DNA of 64,000 bases, taken from contig NC_091431.1 of NCBI RefSeq assembly GCF_032191515.1, positions 60,687,742-60,751,741 on the forward strand. Direction: 5' to 3'. The DNA comes from Phaenicophaeus curvirostris. Its lineage: Eukaryota; Chordata; Aves; Cuculiformes; Cuculidae. Shown here in pieces: positions 23,051 through 35,832 of the stretch (positions are counted from its first letter, which is position 1; every line of letters begins with the position of its first letter). Made by a program: the position numbers and the translations under genes. Below the pieces are notes generated by a model. The model was not told the origin of the DNA and did not search any database. It was given only the letters and a program-made list of their open reading frames with translations.

Positions 23051-26000
23051 TCCTTGCCAGCACACCACCCCTCAGAAACTGGAGTGCCACACATATCAAA
23101 TGCCCGTGTCACATATCAAATGATGTTTCCTGATATAAACTGGATAGAGATCTGGCTCTTGAAAACTTTCATCAGCATTCAGAAAACAGAAGGAAGCCGT
23201 CAGTCTGTATGGGATTTGATTGTTGCACGCACAGGTATCAGCACAGCTCTCCCTCTGCTTTTATGTGTAACACATCTAATAAACAGTTCAGTTCTTCTAT
23301 CAGTCCTCAAAAGGTCTGATTGCTTTACCACAGTTCTTTATCTACAGAGAACACTTGAGATACTTGCAGCTGGAGTTCATTATGGTACTAGGAGGCCCCT
23401 TCTTTTTGTGAACATAGTTTTTCGATGGTGAGTAGATGACTGTCAATCTCAGCTGCCCACATGCTGCAGCAGCAAGGTGTATTTCATTAAGTGAAAACTG
23501 TCCCTTAGGCTAATCTGCTTCTGTATGCATCTGCGAATTGTTTCAGCAGTTCACTGTTTGCTACTTAGTGTGCTTTGATGCTGAAATGGCAGTGGCTTTT
23601 CAGACTCCAAGAGGGAAAGAACTGTAAAAATTGGTTGATGTGCTCATCACTGGTGGCACATCGACCTACTCTTGCCCTAAGAAGGGGATGCAAGATTTTT
23701 TCCCAGTTCACCTTTCCAGGAGTTTGTTATCTGAAAAAAGAAGTATCACCAACAATCAATCTTCAGTATCATGTATTCACAGCTGTAAGTATTTCAGTTT
23801 GTCAGACTCAATTTCATGCAAAACAATCGCCGTGTTGTACTTGCCTATCTGAATCCATTCCTATGTTCTCTTAACACCTCTTGCATACCACGTCTCCAGA
23901 AAATAAAGCAACATAGAGCCACAGAAAGTACTTCCACCAAAAGTGTCATCTGTTCTTTAATCACAATTCACCTGTTCTTGAAAGAGAACTTTTTCATATG
24001 AATCCCTCTCCTTCATTAGCTGGATCCAGTTTTCACTTCAGTTTTCTTGTATTCTACAACAGATAAATAAGGAAAACACTTGAACTTCCTTTAAGGTTCA
24101 CGGTATATTTTCACTGAATCTCATGTACTGTTCTGTTGTAACTTCCAGTCTCTGACTAGGGTTCAGTGCAGTGAACTATGCTTGGATGACCTGTTAGAAA
24201 TCATTAACAAGAACTTGCTTTTACAGATATTTCTGGTGAGAAGCCTTTAAAGTCACCTGGAATGAACTGCTGTGGATTTAGCTGATGAATAATTTTCCTC
24301 CACGTCTTCTAAGGAGAGTGAGTGCATATAAAGACATTCACGGGAATCGTAGGTATTGCTGATGATGTTTCTGAAGTTGTGATTACAGTTACACTCTCCT
24401 GAAGAACTCATTTGTTAATGTAAAAAGAACTGTCTGAATACAGAAAAATCAAGTGGTTTTTTTTTACCATTCTTTGTATTCATTGGTCTGGATCTTTAAT
24501 CACTTTAGTTTTGCATTGACTCAGTGCACTGCACTGGAAGGCCTAATGCTGCCTGCTGAATTCCTGGTGCAACAGCATCGTTCCTGTAGTGATATGGGAT
24601 CCATATAGGAGATCTGTGCAGATTCCCTGCTTTGGGCATTGCATGATTACCTTTGCATCTTCCTGATTTACCATCCCCAACGCCAGCAGTCTAAGCAGTC
24701 TCCCATCAAACTGAAGGAATTTTCAGTTTTCTTCCACACATCGCAAAACTGCCAATTATTACTAAACATACTGAAAAATACAAAAAGACAGAAGATGTTG
24801 TATAGCTATGATCTTCTTAACCATCTCTTGCGTATCATCAGATAATCCGTCCTGCTTTCAAATGATAAGAGGACCATTGGTTTTAGGCCCATGGGGAGCT
24901 TGCAGGGCTGGTAGAGTTATTGCAGGATAAATATAGAAAGTAAATGGAGCAAATAAGGAGCTCAGAATGCAAGTAGGTATGCAGCAACTAGGGTCAGTTT
25001 GCATTTGCAATCCGTGCAATGATTAGGACAAGCCTGATAAAAAAGATTTTTCTTGCTAATTAGTGTGCTAAAGAGAAGTTCAAGTAGTGAAAATTCCTTT
25101 ATTATTATAATGGAATTTCCGAACAGAAAACAAAACCATACATCCACTAGATCAGAACTCCCTTAAGTCTTATTTTTTTTTTAAAGTAGACAATTGCATG
25201 TATCAGCTATCCCTTTGTTCACTGAAACAATTTCTAGGCCTGTATCAGAGGATGTCAGCTTTTGTTTCTTCCTTTGAATTCTGTGAAGTATGCATCTGGT
25301 TATCTTACACTGCTCTGGATTTTACATGAGAGGAACATGAGACCACTATTGCACCACTAGCCTTCTTTCTGGAGTTACTTGTAACTGATGCACTTGTGGT
25401 TCTAATTAATTTGCTGAATTTACTTTATTTTATCTTCTTAGCCTTGTCTTATATTACCCTTTATTTACAGCATTTAACCAAGAGTTTAAGGCCTCATAAA
25501 CAAATTGAAATTTGTTTGTGTAAGCATTAAGTAAACCTCAACAGCCTGTTTTAGTCGCAATGCATTCCATTATAAAGTATGAGTAACTCCACTGAGTTGC
25601 CACAGTGACACTGTTATAAAAGAGAAGACATGGGAACAATCAGTAGAGACTTAACATCTGCCAGTGGACTTTGAACTCCCTGTTCGTGACATCCTTCAGT
25701 TACAAGAGCAAAACAGACACTGAAGTCCTAAGGTCTTATGATAGAATTTGTGCTGGATCTGTATTCTGCTTCTGCCCTCTCATTATCTGCACATGTTGTA
25801 AATCACCACAGCAGACTTTACCAGAACATAATTACTGACAGTCTCATAATTTTATGTCCATTTGAGATTTAAGAAACGTACACATTACCAATCTAGATAC
25901 CAGAAATAACAAACATCAGTTAATTTCCAAAGACACTGGTATTTCTGTGCTGTGATGCTTTGAAAAGTCTGAAACATTAAAAAAGGGGGTTAGTTTATGC

Positions 26001-28117
26001 TCAGTAATAAGAGGAGGGGGTTGTTATTTCCACCAGGACAATTACCCCCCTCCCAAATTAGAAAGAGAGCAGAAACAGGATAATAATTATAAAAATTATG
26101 GTTTGAAGTTGAAGACTCGTCCAAATTGGAGTTCACAACTGCCTCCTGCAGTGAGATTGGAACACACTCAACAGCTAAGAAAATATTTGCAGTGGAAACA
26201 AAATTAAGGTTTAAGACATTTTCTGTAGAAGCTGTGGACAAAGTGCTATAGGGGCCTGTGAATTCAGGGGGGATTGATATAAGAAATGGAAGGCTTAGAC
26301 TTTTAGTTTGCACTTTTAACAATTGTTAACATCTTTCTTCTACTGTCTGTGAAGAAAATGTGGAATGGATTTTTCCACTCAGAAAGGGTAACGCTTCATA
26401 CGGAAGTTTAAACGTATTTGGGATGTATACATTTCTAAAAGATTTGAATTAGATCTATTTAACCCCACAGCCAACATTATATATTGTACATCTTACTTGC
26501 TTTAAGATAGAGCAACATTTTTCTGCAGTAAATCTTAAGGCAGAACAATGATCTCGGGTAAGTTCCACGTTATAAAGGAAGATGCTTTTGGCTTATCTTT
26601 AAGAATGCAGTTAAGCTCTTCTTAATATTATAAGGGTTATACTAAATATAAGGTAATATAAGTATTATTTATTGGAGCAGTTATAATTGCTAACAAGACC
26701 TGCTTCTCATCTCTCTGTAAGGAAACTGAGGGTCTGCAGGTGTCTTTGCGTACTATGTAGGAGGAAATACTAATTTTTCAGTAGTGAACACTGCAGGTTT
26801 CCATCTTCAAGGTGCTTTCCACAGCAAGTTAGCTGTTTTACAAGTTAGTTACTTCAGCTCATTTTAGTTGCTTCAGCCTGGACATTTTATTCTTCAGTAC
26901 TTGTGAGCTGCTAGTCTCAGCAGCGCTCAGTGGTATTACAAAGAGCTTATAGGCTCAGCACTTGTTAATTAAATCCTCTGCGTGTTCCTCTCTACAACAG
27001 TGAAAAAGAAATGGGAATGGAATATTGCTCTTTATTTGATAGTATCTCCACTTGTGCTGCAATAATTGGCAAGAGACTTACTGTCTGGTCCCAGCGTGGC
27101 AGAGAACACAAGGATGTGCTAACCTGACAATATAAGTCCCAGTCTGAAGTCTGTTTTCTGCATTGTGTTCTCCAAGAATATCAAATAAGACTTCAGATCT
27201 TTGTTCTTCTTTCCATTGACTTGAGCATAGGACTTCTACAGGATAAACTCTAAGGTTGGCAGTTTCATTTCTTACACCCAGTAAGAAGCATAAAACTCAT
27301 CTGTGCAGTAGACAAGTCTCAGATCGTAAAACCAAGCAATACAAATCTCACCACCTTAAAACTCTGAGGGCACACCAAGTTTTTAAACATTTATTTCTCC
27401 ATAAACACAGATAACATGTACACTGAAGGAAATAGAACTGCTGGCAAAATAAAACATGCCGTGCACGAATGACTCTTGCACTGAGAAAAGGGAGTAAAGA
27501 AACAATTTAACCCAAATGTCCGCAGATAGCTCAGCGACGATGGTGTTAATACAGAACATGAAGTGGCTATTGCCAGCTGGTAGAGCTTCATGGCTTTCAT
27601 GTAATTATATTTATTTAAATGTAGAGGTCTGAGGTCCAGTCTTCAACAGAGGTTGATAAACCAGGAGGTTCCACAGAAATTAAGTTTTAGAGCAATGTAA
27701 CCAAGAGCAACGTAACCAAGAGCAACTGGGCAAAAGGAGCTCTGTTCTGCACATACTTGAGACAGCGTCCACCGTTCTCTAAGGCAAAGATCAGATAAAG
27801 CACATGAGAGGAAAGACTGCTAGGTCAGCGCTTTTCTAAATACAGAAGTACCTTCCCCCTCTCACTGTGGTTACCACAGTGTTCAGAAAATAATGAATCT
27901 TTGGCCCACCCTCCTCCTCTGACCGTACCACTACCTCCAGCTCACTGGGGTGACCTACAAACTGCATAACTTGATATTCAGAGTTATTATATTAAAAATA
28001 CCTTGCCATTGTGTACAATAAATGGTTTACACTTAGGATTAGTTAATGGAGAAATATTTTAGCTCCTTTTGCTAAAGGGGCTTGCTTTGCTTGCAAGGTC
28101 GTTCAGAATAAGCTCCC

Positions 28118-28168
28118 TGAACTTTGAACCGTATCTGCAAAGGGAGATAAACAAGAGCTGTATAAATA
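28118..28168 (+). promoter_or_regulatory. SELENOP: SELENOP core promoter: HNF4-like DR1, forkhead site, TATA box
   Basis: Three sites occur in order. TGAACTTTGAACC (28118-28130) is an HNF4-type direct repeat. ATAAACAA (28147-28154) is a forkhead/FoxO consensus. TATAAATA (28161-28168) is a TATA box. They lie immediately upstream of the first-exon donor. Human SELENOP is known to be driven in liver by HNF4-alpha and FoxO1 with PGC-1alpha, so the arrangement fits the gene. The expected transcription start is about 28190-28198. Confidence 0.75.
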
Positions 28169-28191
28169 CCACAGCCCTTTTCCTCAAGCTG

Positions 28192-28245
28192 TTTTCTTCT
28201 GCAGCGGAGTTACGAGGATCTGCCAAGGAGTGGGGGGAGGAAAGG
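28192..28245 (+). other. SELENOP: SELENOP exon 1, 5' UTR
   Basis: Non-coding first exon inferred from the TATA box about 25-30 bases upstream and a strong donor, AAAGG followed by GTAAGT (28246-28251). It contains no ATG. It splices to 29681, with 13 more bases of 5' UTR before the start codon. The start coordinate is approximate. Confidence 0.7.
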
Positions 28246-29505
28246 GTAAGTGTGCTGGTTTCACTGTGAAAGAGCTTCGTGACTTAATATTTGGCAGAGT
28301 GTCTGGCTGCTTCTTTGGCTGAAAAGGCTGACCGTGGAAATTTCCATTGCAAACCGACGAGAAAGTTGAAACCCGAAAAGAAGTATAACTCAGAGCAAAG
28401 CTCTCCTCTAGTTCATGGGAGGGTGAGACAGCTGTTGCTGGGCACCGTGTGCCAGTGCTGCAGAAGGCTGTACTGGAGTAGAAGGTGCCATAGGGGTTTG
28501 ACGTGTTTATAATGGGTATAAAGGCTGGCAGCTTTCCAGATGGTTTAAAAAAGTAAAAAAAAAAAAAATGGCCCTGTTGATACGTATTGAGCCACAGTTT
28601 AATCTTCAAAGTGCTGTACCAAAAATCCTTTTGGTAGTATTTCAGGGAAGAAACTCTAGGAGCGGGTAGATTTCACAAATACTGTTGGCTTTACAGCATC
28701 TTGCTTTTGTTTTAAAAGATCAATTATTAAAACATTTTTGGGTTTTTTTAGATTATAACAAGATCGACAAAACGTGTTATTTATGAGAACTTAGTGTTTC
28801 CAAAACATTCTGTGTTTCCTCTCAGACTTTAATTAATGGTGAAATTATACAATTTCACAACATATTAAGGCAAAATTATTATATCAATGGAATAGAGGGA
28901 AAATATATTTGTAGAATTTTGCATATGCTTTGATTTTCATAAACATTAAATGGACTAGGTGTGGGTAGGAGGTTTTGCAAGGTCTGAGGAATCCTTAAAC
29001 TCAGTTTTGATAGCCTGTTTTTGCAAAAATGTTTCAAGTGCCTGTGTTCTTAAGACATACTTATCAATGGGATCTAAATTCTACAGACTGACGTAAAAAT
29101 CTGTAAGATTCTTTATTAAATATCTGCTAGGTTCTATAACACTTACTGTGTCCCAAAATACACCGTTGGAGTGAGTACTTTTATGTCAGTGGAATTACTC
29201 TGGAACTGGGAGTGAGCTGGTCTAGATTCTTACTGGTGTAAACCGGCTCGGCACAACTGAGCCACTTTAAAGTCATTGAGGTGTTAAAAACAGTCAAGAA
29301 GAAATTAGAAAGAGGAAGTAACAACGTAGTCCCGTTAGTAGCATTGAAAGAAATCCAGTTATTCTTAACGCTTTTTAACTGTTTGCATAAAACAACAACA
29401 ATACATACTAGCTATTTATTACAGGGCAACACCATCACAAAATGAAATGGGTACAATCAAGCAGTAAGAAAAGTAACTCAGATTTATTCTTACCGATTTC
29501 TGTTG

Positions 29506-29583
29506 TAGTTTTGGGGGTTTTTCTTGGTGGGGTTTTTGGTGTTTTTTTGGTTTGGTTTTTGGTTTTTTTTGTTTTTTTTTTTT
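29506..29583 (+). repeat. T/G-rich low-complexity tract in SELENOP intron 1
   Basis: Runs of T broken by GG, GGGG and GGGGG for about 78 bp, ending in a poly(T), about 100 bp upstream of the exon 2 acceptor. Confidence 0.75.
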
Positions 29584-29680
29584 GAGGAGCCAACATCCTG
29601 CTGTGTTTCATTATGACAATTTCAGAGTCTGAACTTTGTTTAGGGATTGATTTAATTTTGTTTATTTTCTCCTTTTTCAG

Positions 29681-29884
29681 ATAAAGCCCAGCCATGTGGG
29701 CAGGGCTGGGGCTAGTTCTGGCTCTCTGTCTCCTCCCAGGAGGAGGGGCAGAGATCCAGAATTGCAAGGAGCCCCCAGAATGGCGTATTGGGGAGGAAAA
29801 CCCAATGCTGAACTCTAGGGGCTCAGTGACGGTGGTGGCTCTCCTCCAGGCTAGCTGATACTTGTGCCTGCTGCAGGCTTCCAG
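29681..29884 (+). CDS. SELENOP: SELENOP exon 2 (start, signal peptide, first Sec)
   Basis: The acceptor TTTTTCAG ends at 29680. The ATG is at 29694 in context GCCATGT, with signal peptide MWAGLGLVLALCLLPGGGA. The in-frame TGA at 29856 encodes Sec55 of the UYLC redox motif. The donor GTGAGT is at 29885. The exon ends two bases into codon 64. Confidence 0.96.
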
Positions 29885-32800
29885 GTGAGTGTAAATTGCT
29901 TTCCTAGTTTTTGTTCAAAATATATGAGGTCAGGCTTTTTAATGCCATCCAAGGATAATACACGTGCCCAACTACAGATGCACTCAATGAACTGTAGGTT
30001 CCTCAGATGCTGCTATCCCAGCTGGCATGTGTGACCAGGAATGTTCTGTGCCAGTGGCTCAGGTTTATCTCTTGGCAACCTACTGATCATCTTCATACTG
30101 TATTTACAACATTTAAGTATGATCAACTTCACATTAATGAAACACAAAACACATGAAAATGCAACTGAAAAAGTTTCTCAAGACTGTGCTTCAGTTAACA
30201 ACAGATGGTTAAGGTAGCAAAGATGCCAAATCCAAGAAACATTGTAATTCTCAGGCACCTGAAACACAGAGATCCATGACACGCATTTGTGTAACATCTA
30301 TAGGGGAAAAAGAAAATAAAAATGTGCTTTTAATGTGCTTTACTAGCCGCTGTTCAGAGGTCCTAGATAAAAAAAAAGTCCAAAATATAAGGTAAAGACT
30401 GGCCTTTCAAAAAATTAATTAGGCACCCAAGGGAATCATCGGTGATAGATTTTTGTATAAGACCTGGGATGTTGGTGTGCTGGTTTCTAGAACCTACTTC
30501 TGTGGAGATGATTAGGTGTCATGACAGTAACAGCATCAAGAAAATAATTTTGAGCTGATCCAAAAAAGGAATTGCACGCAGTCCCTATCTTGGATTCATT
30601 TAGTGACTGTGAAATCACTTTAGTTTAAAAATTCATAGTACCAGTTTCAGAGATTTTAATCATTGTAATAACATCTTACATTCCCTCTCTAGGCTATGTA
30701 GCTTCATTCTATAATAGCCTTTGCAAGTTTCACAAGAACTAGATTTGAAAAAGTGGTGGTAAATCTCTGTCTCCATCAAAGTCAAAAGTACGCCTTGTGT
30801 TTGGCTTTCAGGGTAGTTGGCTTTGATTCTGTACAGTTTAGAAAGGTTTTAAAGAATCTTTCAAGCTCTTTCCTGAAACTTAACAAAAAAAGTTTTCTAG
30901 AGGAATTCAATAGGAAAGATACAAATGAAAATGAAAAAATCCCTCATGTTGTACAGCAAGATTGAGCAAAGCACTGTAGAGCAAAGAAAGACTTTTGTGA
31001 TGGGATGCCAACGTGAAAGCCTTATAACTGCTAGACAGGTCTCACACATATCCTGTAGGAATCCTTTTGTCCCAGCTGCTGTAATATCTCTTTTCTGGCT
31101 ATTATACAAAACAGCATGTCAAGATGAGTAGGAGAATGATTGGCTTTTTAGTGCAGGTTTGCTTTCTGGATTATTCAACGCCCTGCTGTATTTACAGTGT
31201 GCATTCTTTAACTGACTATGTAACAACACCCTCAGAATTTAAATAAAGACATTGGATGAACTGTTCATCCATGTACACCATGAAGGGCGTGAACAAACTG
31301 AAATACAAGCAACACTGAATTGATCTGAAATAGATGTCTGCTTTACTTGGTACTGCATTCTACTCACAAGGACAGGGCTCATGGCCTGTTAGCTATTGTA
31401 GAGTCTGGTATTGTTGACAGTCATGGCAAATTGCAAGAATGTTTTAATTCTGTTAGACTGTTGCCATGAAAAGTGGGAGAAAATAACATTCACTGTAAGA
31501 AAACAAGGTGGAGCACATTAACGCTTGTTTAACACTGCAAATCTTGTGATTCTCTTAATTATTTACGGTCTTGCTTCTTTACATTCTGCACTAGATTGGA
31601 GGACCTGCGAGTGAAGTTGGAGAATGAAGGACTGGTCAATATCTCATATGTCGTTGTCAACCATCAGGGAACTTCTTCCCAGAGGAAATTTCACCTACTG
31701 AAAGAAAGTGTTTCTGACTATATTACTGTCTACCAGCAAGATGAGCAGCAAGATGATGTCTGGACCACCTTAAATGGAAACAAAGATGACTTTCTCATCT
31801 ATGACAGGTTTGTGTTTAGAGGGGAACACAGGAAATATTTGCATGTGTTTAGAATACAGATTTGTAAGCCTTTATATTATTTAATTGATTTGCAAATAAC
31901 CTCATTACCTCATAACAAAGACACCACGATCAGCTTCTAAATTGCACTAAATAGAACACTTGCATTTACTGGAAAGAGGCTACAAAAGAAAGTTCTGCTT
32001 TTGCTTAAGTAAGTTTGGGAGAAGTAATTTTTCCTTTGTATTACCTTGGATTTATATTAATATAACTGAGCATAGAATGTGATAGCATGATTCTGGTCTT
32101 ACACTTTTTTATTTTCAGACAACTATATTACATCTGTGCATGTGAAGATAGAATCATAAGGGAAAAGAATTTGAGTTCTCATGAAAACATTTTGACTGGA
32201 GTTGTTGAGAATGCCATGCAGCCATGTGGAAAAAATAGGTGGAAGTTAAAACTTTGGAAGATAGTAGCTTTTTGATTGTAAGATCATGGGACATTTATGT
32301 TTTGCCAGAACCAGTGATAACTTTTAAATTGAAATCCTGATTTTTCAGTCTTGATACGATGGCATGATCTTTAGGAAGTGATTGCATGTTAGAGCAGCAA
32401 ATATGCGCAAGTATGGCAGGTTGCTGTCATATGACAGACAAACAGCCCATGGAGGGGCCCCAAATGCCTGGCCCACGGCATGTGAAGGGCTCTGTGCAGT
32501 TGACACATAGGATACACCTACACCATGAACTGATTTCACACTAATTTGGCCACAATCCATTACGGTTCTAGGGACCTAAATCCTTATTGAGCCTTTATTG
32601 GCAATGCATTCTATTCCTGTGGCTGGTCCTAGACGTGCTGCAGACATGTAGGGAGCTGAGGCTGGAGGTCTGTGCCCTGACATGGCAGGTGTGGTGCTAA
32701 ACAAGGGGCACCTGGTACAACCTGTGCACTTGCTCCAGCTCCGTTGAACGTACAAGTCATGCAGTCAAGTGTATCCACAACACCCAAAGACAGTGAAGGG

Positions 32801-34862
32801 GTAAATGGGCGCTGTAAAAGCCCTCTCATGCACACTACTCAGTGATTCAAATGCTCTGCAATGTACATTCTGATCAAAATACGGGTTAGGTTGTGTTAAG
32901 ATGCTCTTTGCAGGGATGTAACAACCACGTGGTGATTTGTACTGCTATGCAAATGATCTCCTTAATTTGCAAGATAGGTCTGTAATGATTGTACCTTCAT
33001 TAGTCTAAATGCCACTGAACTAGAGGTTTCTACCAGTACAGTTATGACATCACCCAGAAATCACACTTCCCATTACTGACAGAGGCAGTGGAGTGGGCAA
33101 ATGTTTGTAAGGCAGATACTGGTTTTGGCTGTAAACACCTTGCTCAGAAACACTCTCCATGGAAATGTATGGTGTGGGTGCATTGATGTGCGTATAAGCT
33201 ATGATAAGAAGAGATACTTAATTTTAGGTATATGTCTATGTAACCACAAAGTTCTTTCTCTCCTTAGATGTGGCCGTCTTGTGTATCATCTGGGCCTACC
33301 CTATTCCTTCCTGTCTTTCCGATATGTAGAAGACTCTATTAAGATTGCATACTGTGAAAACAAGTGTGGAAACTGCTCCTACACGGTATTTTCTTGTTTC
33401 ATTCTATATATACTAGGAAAGGAAACTGGATTTGATTTTGGAACTGTACAAAAAAGTTAGTATTTCAGTGTGATTAATCCAAAAAGAAGTGGTTTAGAAT
33501 TTAGACATTTTATGTGTTTTGGTAGAGAGCTTCTAAACATTTTTCAAAGTTGATTAGGTCCAATTTACAATAGACTGATTATCTGAATTCTGGCCCTTGA
33601 TAGAAATGGAAATGATTTTCAGAAATCGAAGTGCAATCTTGAAGGCTAAGTCCATTTCTGGAGTAGCTACGCTTTTTATTTGGGATGGATAGGCACATAA
33701 CACACACTAATTTTTTTTTAAAAATCCTAGGACTGGTTTGAGTTACCATTACTTTTAGTTTACATTTAAACACAGTATACAATAGTTACTTTTAAAAAGT
33801 GATAATGCACGGTGACAAATTATTGTTACCATTATAAAAGGGTAGCACTGTTTTACATGTAACCACAGATCAGAACTACTCTAAGGATTATCAAAGCAGA
33901 ATGAGAAGATCCCACATTTTTGATCCTATCATACAGTTTTCCAGCTAAATGTAGGACTTGGGCAGGCCATGTGAGGGATCCTAGAAAAAGAATACTACTT
34001 TTGCAATTAAAATTCCTCAAAACTTACATTGAGATACTTGGCTTATTATCAGTGGTGCTGTAAACCAAGGTTCTTTATGATACAGTCTTTCTCCAGCAAA
34101 GTAAAATAAATAATTTAAAACTGGGTTTCAGATTCAGAAAAAAGACTATAATAATACTTTACAACTAGTTTAATTAAATATAATGACTTGTATTTAATGC
34201 AAGCCTCTGTTTTGCAGGAACCAGATATTGATGGTGTATGTGAAAACATCACTAAGAAAGCAGATGAAGAGCCAACAGAGATAGAACCCAAACCAACAGG
34301 TCAACATTCACATCACCATCACCCACACAGACACAGACACCACCACCATCGCGAGGGCAGTCATCACTCCAAAAAAGGGAACCATCACATTCCTTCTGAA
34401 GCTCACAGACATCATTCTCACAGCAGTCAGCGTCATAGAGCTTTTGGCCATAACAGACATGACCACATAGGTAGTCACGAACCGGTAGACACTGTCCCTC
34501 CAGGAGAAAGTGTGGGAATTACACAAGATAAAAAGCTATGAAAAAAAGGGAAAACCAGCTGCAAAAACCTGTTAACCTGAAACTGGCAGACATCATCAGA
34601 CACAGCTTCTAGTAGCTGATGCTGCCACTGTCGACACCTTTTGTTTGAAGAGCTAGGGAATTCTGTCACTTGACAGTGTCGTGGAGCACTTCCAAATTCC
34701 TGTAGGTGACATGGCCAGTTGTCAGCAGAGGACATCACTGAATCCTGACAGTGACGTCTGCATACTGCTGCCTGACAGTCACCAGCAGCAGGAGAAAGTG
34801 AACCTAGTGACACCTCACAGTGACAGGAAAAGGCAAAAAACTGAGCCTGAAAAACAAACTAA
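29694..34862 (+). CDS. SELENOP: Selenoprotein P (secreted selenium transport protein), 12 in-frame UGA/Sec codons
   Basis: Secreted plasma protein that carries selenium from liver to other tissues and has thioredoxin-like redox activity. Coding exons 29694-29884, 31595-31807, 33268-33385 and 34218-34862 join in phase to 388 codons ending in TAA, close to the human protein length of 381. Residues 1-19 are a signal peptide. The redox motif UYLC is at 55-58 (U encoded by TGA at 29856-29858). The thioredoxin-like domain runs to about residue 174. A His-rich stretch has 24 His between 204 and 261. The C-terminal selenium-store domain has TGA at residues 282, 295, 308, 326, 338, 351, 353, 360, 376, 383 and 385. 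Motifs such as UCCHCRHL and ITES-type context match the family. Two SECIS elements follow in the 3' UTR. Conventional ORF calling breaks this gene at each TGA. Confidence 0.97.
31595..31807 (+). CDS. SELENOP: SELENOP exon 3 (thioredoxin-like domain)
   Basis: 213 nt from acceptor CACTAG to donor GTTTGT. Residues 64-134, beginning RLEDLRVKLENEGLVNISYV and ending KDDFLIYD. It includes an N-glycosylation sequon (NIS). Confidence 0.96.
33268..33385 (+). CDS. SELENOP: SELENOP exon 4
   Basis: 118 nt from acceptor TCCTTAG to donor GTATTT. Residues 135-174: CGRLVYHLGLPYSFLSFRYV and IKIAYCENKCGNCSYT, with a further sequon (NCS). It ends on a whole codon. Confidence 0.96.
34218..34862 (+). CDS. SELENOP: SELENOP exon 5 coding part (His-rich and Sec-rich C-terminus)
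   Basis: The acceptor TTTTGCAG ends at 34217. 215 codons run to TAA at 34860-34862. Eleven TGA codons are in frame at 34539, 34578, 34617, 34671, 34707, 34746, 34752, 34773, 34821, 34842 and 34848. There is no in-frame TAA or TAG before the end. The tail after the last Sec is KTN. Confidence 0.96.
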
Positions 34863-35172
34863 GCACCCAAAAAATGCAAGGGAGTCCTACTACCTAAATT
34901 CATATGGTTGTGAAAGTGGAAAATTTAGCAGATTGTTTTTATTGCCCCGGTTAAAAATTTTACTGACAGGTGTGTAGAGGTAAGATATTGCAAAGAAGTA
35001 GACTTCTAGAGCAGTGCTCTTAGAATTACAGAATACCTGTCAAATTCCATCAGTGAAAAGATTCACAATTTATAGGAATTTAAATGACCTGTAGTTTGTT
35101 TTTCAGTTGTAGTGGGAAGGTGTCTGCATTCCTGATTAATTTGTCTGTCTTGTTTCTCTCCCAATATTCTGC

Positions 35173-35234
35173 TTGCATTTGTGAGGACAGGAACGTAAAC
35201 TATGACCTAGGGGTTCCTGTCTGATGTTTTGCAA
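35173..35234 (+). promoter_or_regulatory. SELENOP: SECIS element 1 of SELENOP
   Basis: RNA stem-loop for selenocysteine insertion. Helix I pairs TTGCA (35173-35177) with TGCAA (35230-35234). The non-Watson-Crick core is GTGA (35181-35184) opposite TGAT (35222-35225). Helix II pairs GACAGGAAC (35186-35194) with GTTCCTGTC (35213-35221), nine perfect pairs. The apical AAA is at 35197-35199, 12 bases after the quartet. CTA...TAG in the apex could form the small third helix of a form 2 SECIS. The quartet is GTGA, not the commoner ATGA. Confidence 0.85.
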
Positions 35235-35832
35235 TCAAGAACAGAAGAAAACCAAAACAGATATTTTAATCATTTTTTATTAAGGTGGAATATATTCCAA
35301 AGTTGGCTTTTTTATTTTATTTTTTTTTTCCTAACCTGGGGATACAAAATATGCACAAGAAAAGCTTAGGGAACATGCCAAGATAACTTTTTCTCTTTTT
35401 ATCTCAAATGTAAGATAGAGGCAGTAATTGCATTATTTTAAAAGAAGATTTACATGCTTAACTTTTGTGGCTTAGATATGGTATCAGGGTCCTTTACTAC
35501 ACACTACTACAGCTTGTAAAATCCCACTAAATCAGTAAGAGCATGCCTTAAGTGAGAAGCAGTATTAACAACTCTTCATAAAGAATCAGTATCAAGAAGA
35601 AGGAGGGGTGGAACAAATTTAATCTTGGTTTAATTGTTAACTTTGTTCATAACAATGCTGAATTTGATAATCTGTATTGATTAGTAAGGTATTATACCAC
35701 TCACATTTGTATGTGTCTGTCTGTACCTTAGCATTCCTAACCTTTGATTAACTGAATTGAAGTAAAAATGTAGTTGTTTGAAGGATTCCTGAATGAAGAA
35801 GAGAATATTCAAGAAAGGAAAACTGCTTTGAA

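Larger units (their letters stand above)
13700..28090. other. Intergenic, ZNF131 to SELENOP
   Basis: About 14 kb between the ZNF131 promoter and the SELENOP promoter. Apart from the CR1 copies listed separately, it is AT-rich DNA with no ORF resembling a known protein, no spliced exon series and no RNA gene that I could recognise. An extremely AT-rich tract lies at 17.79-17.91 kb. Confidence 0.6.

Noticed and set aside
29820..29884. TGA at 29856 as a genuine stop giving a 54-residue peptide, or a pseudogene
   Set aside because: The TGA is in the conserved UxxC redox position, downstream exons remain open and conserved, and two SECIS elements follow. This is selenocysteine.
34308..34526. Minus-strand ORF opposite SELENOP exon 5
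   Set aside because: Val/Met-rich translation is simply the antisense of the CAC/CAT histidine codons.
35201..35225. ATGA at 35201 paired with TGAT at 35222 as the SECIS 1 core
   Set aside because: Only 17 bases apart, too close for helix II. The GTGA at 35181 gives nine perfect pairs and the correct distance to the apical A's.
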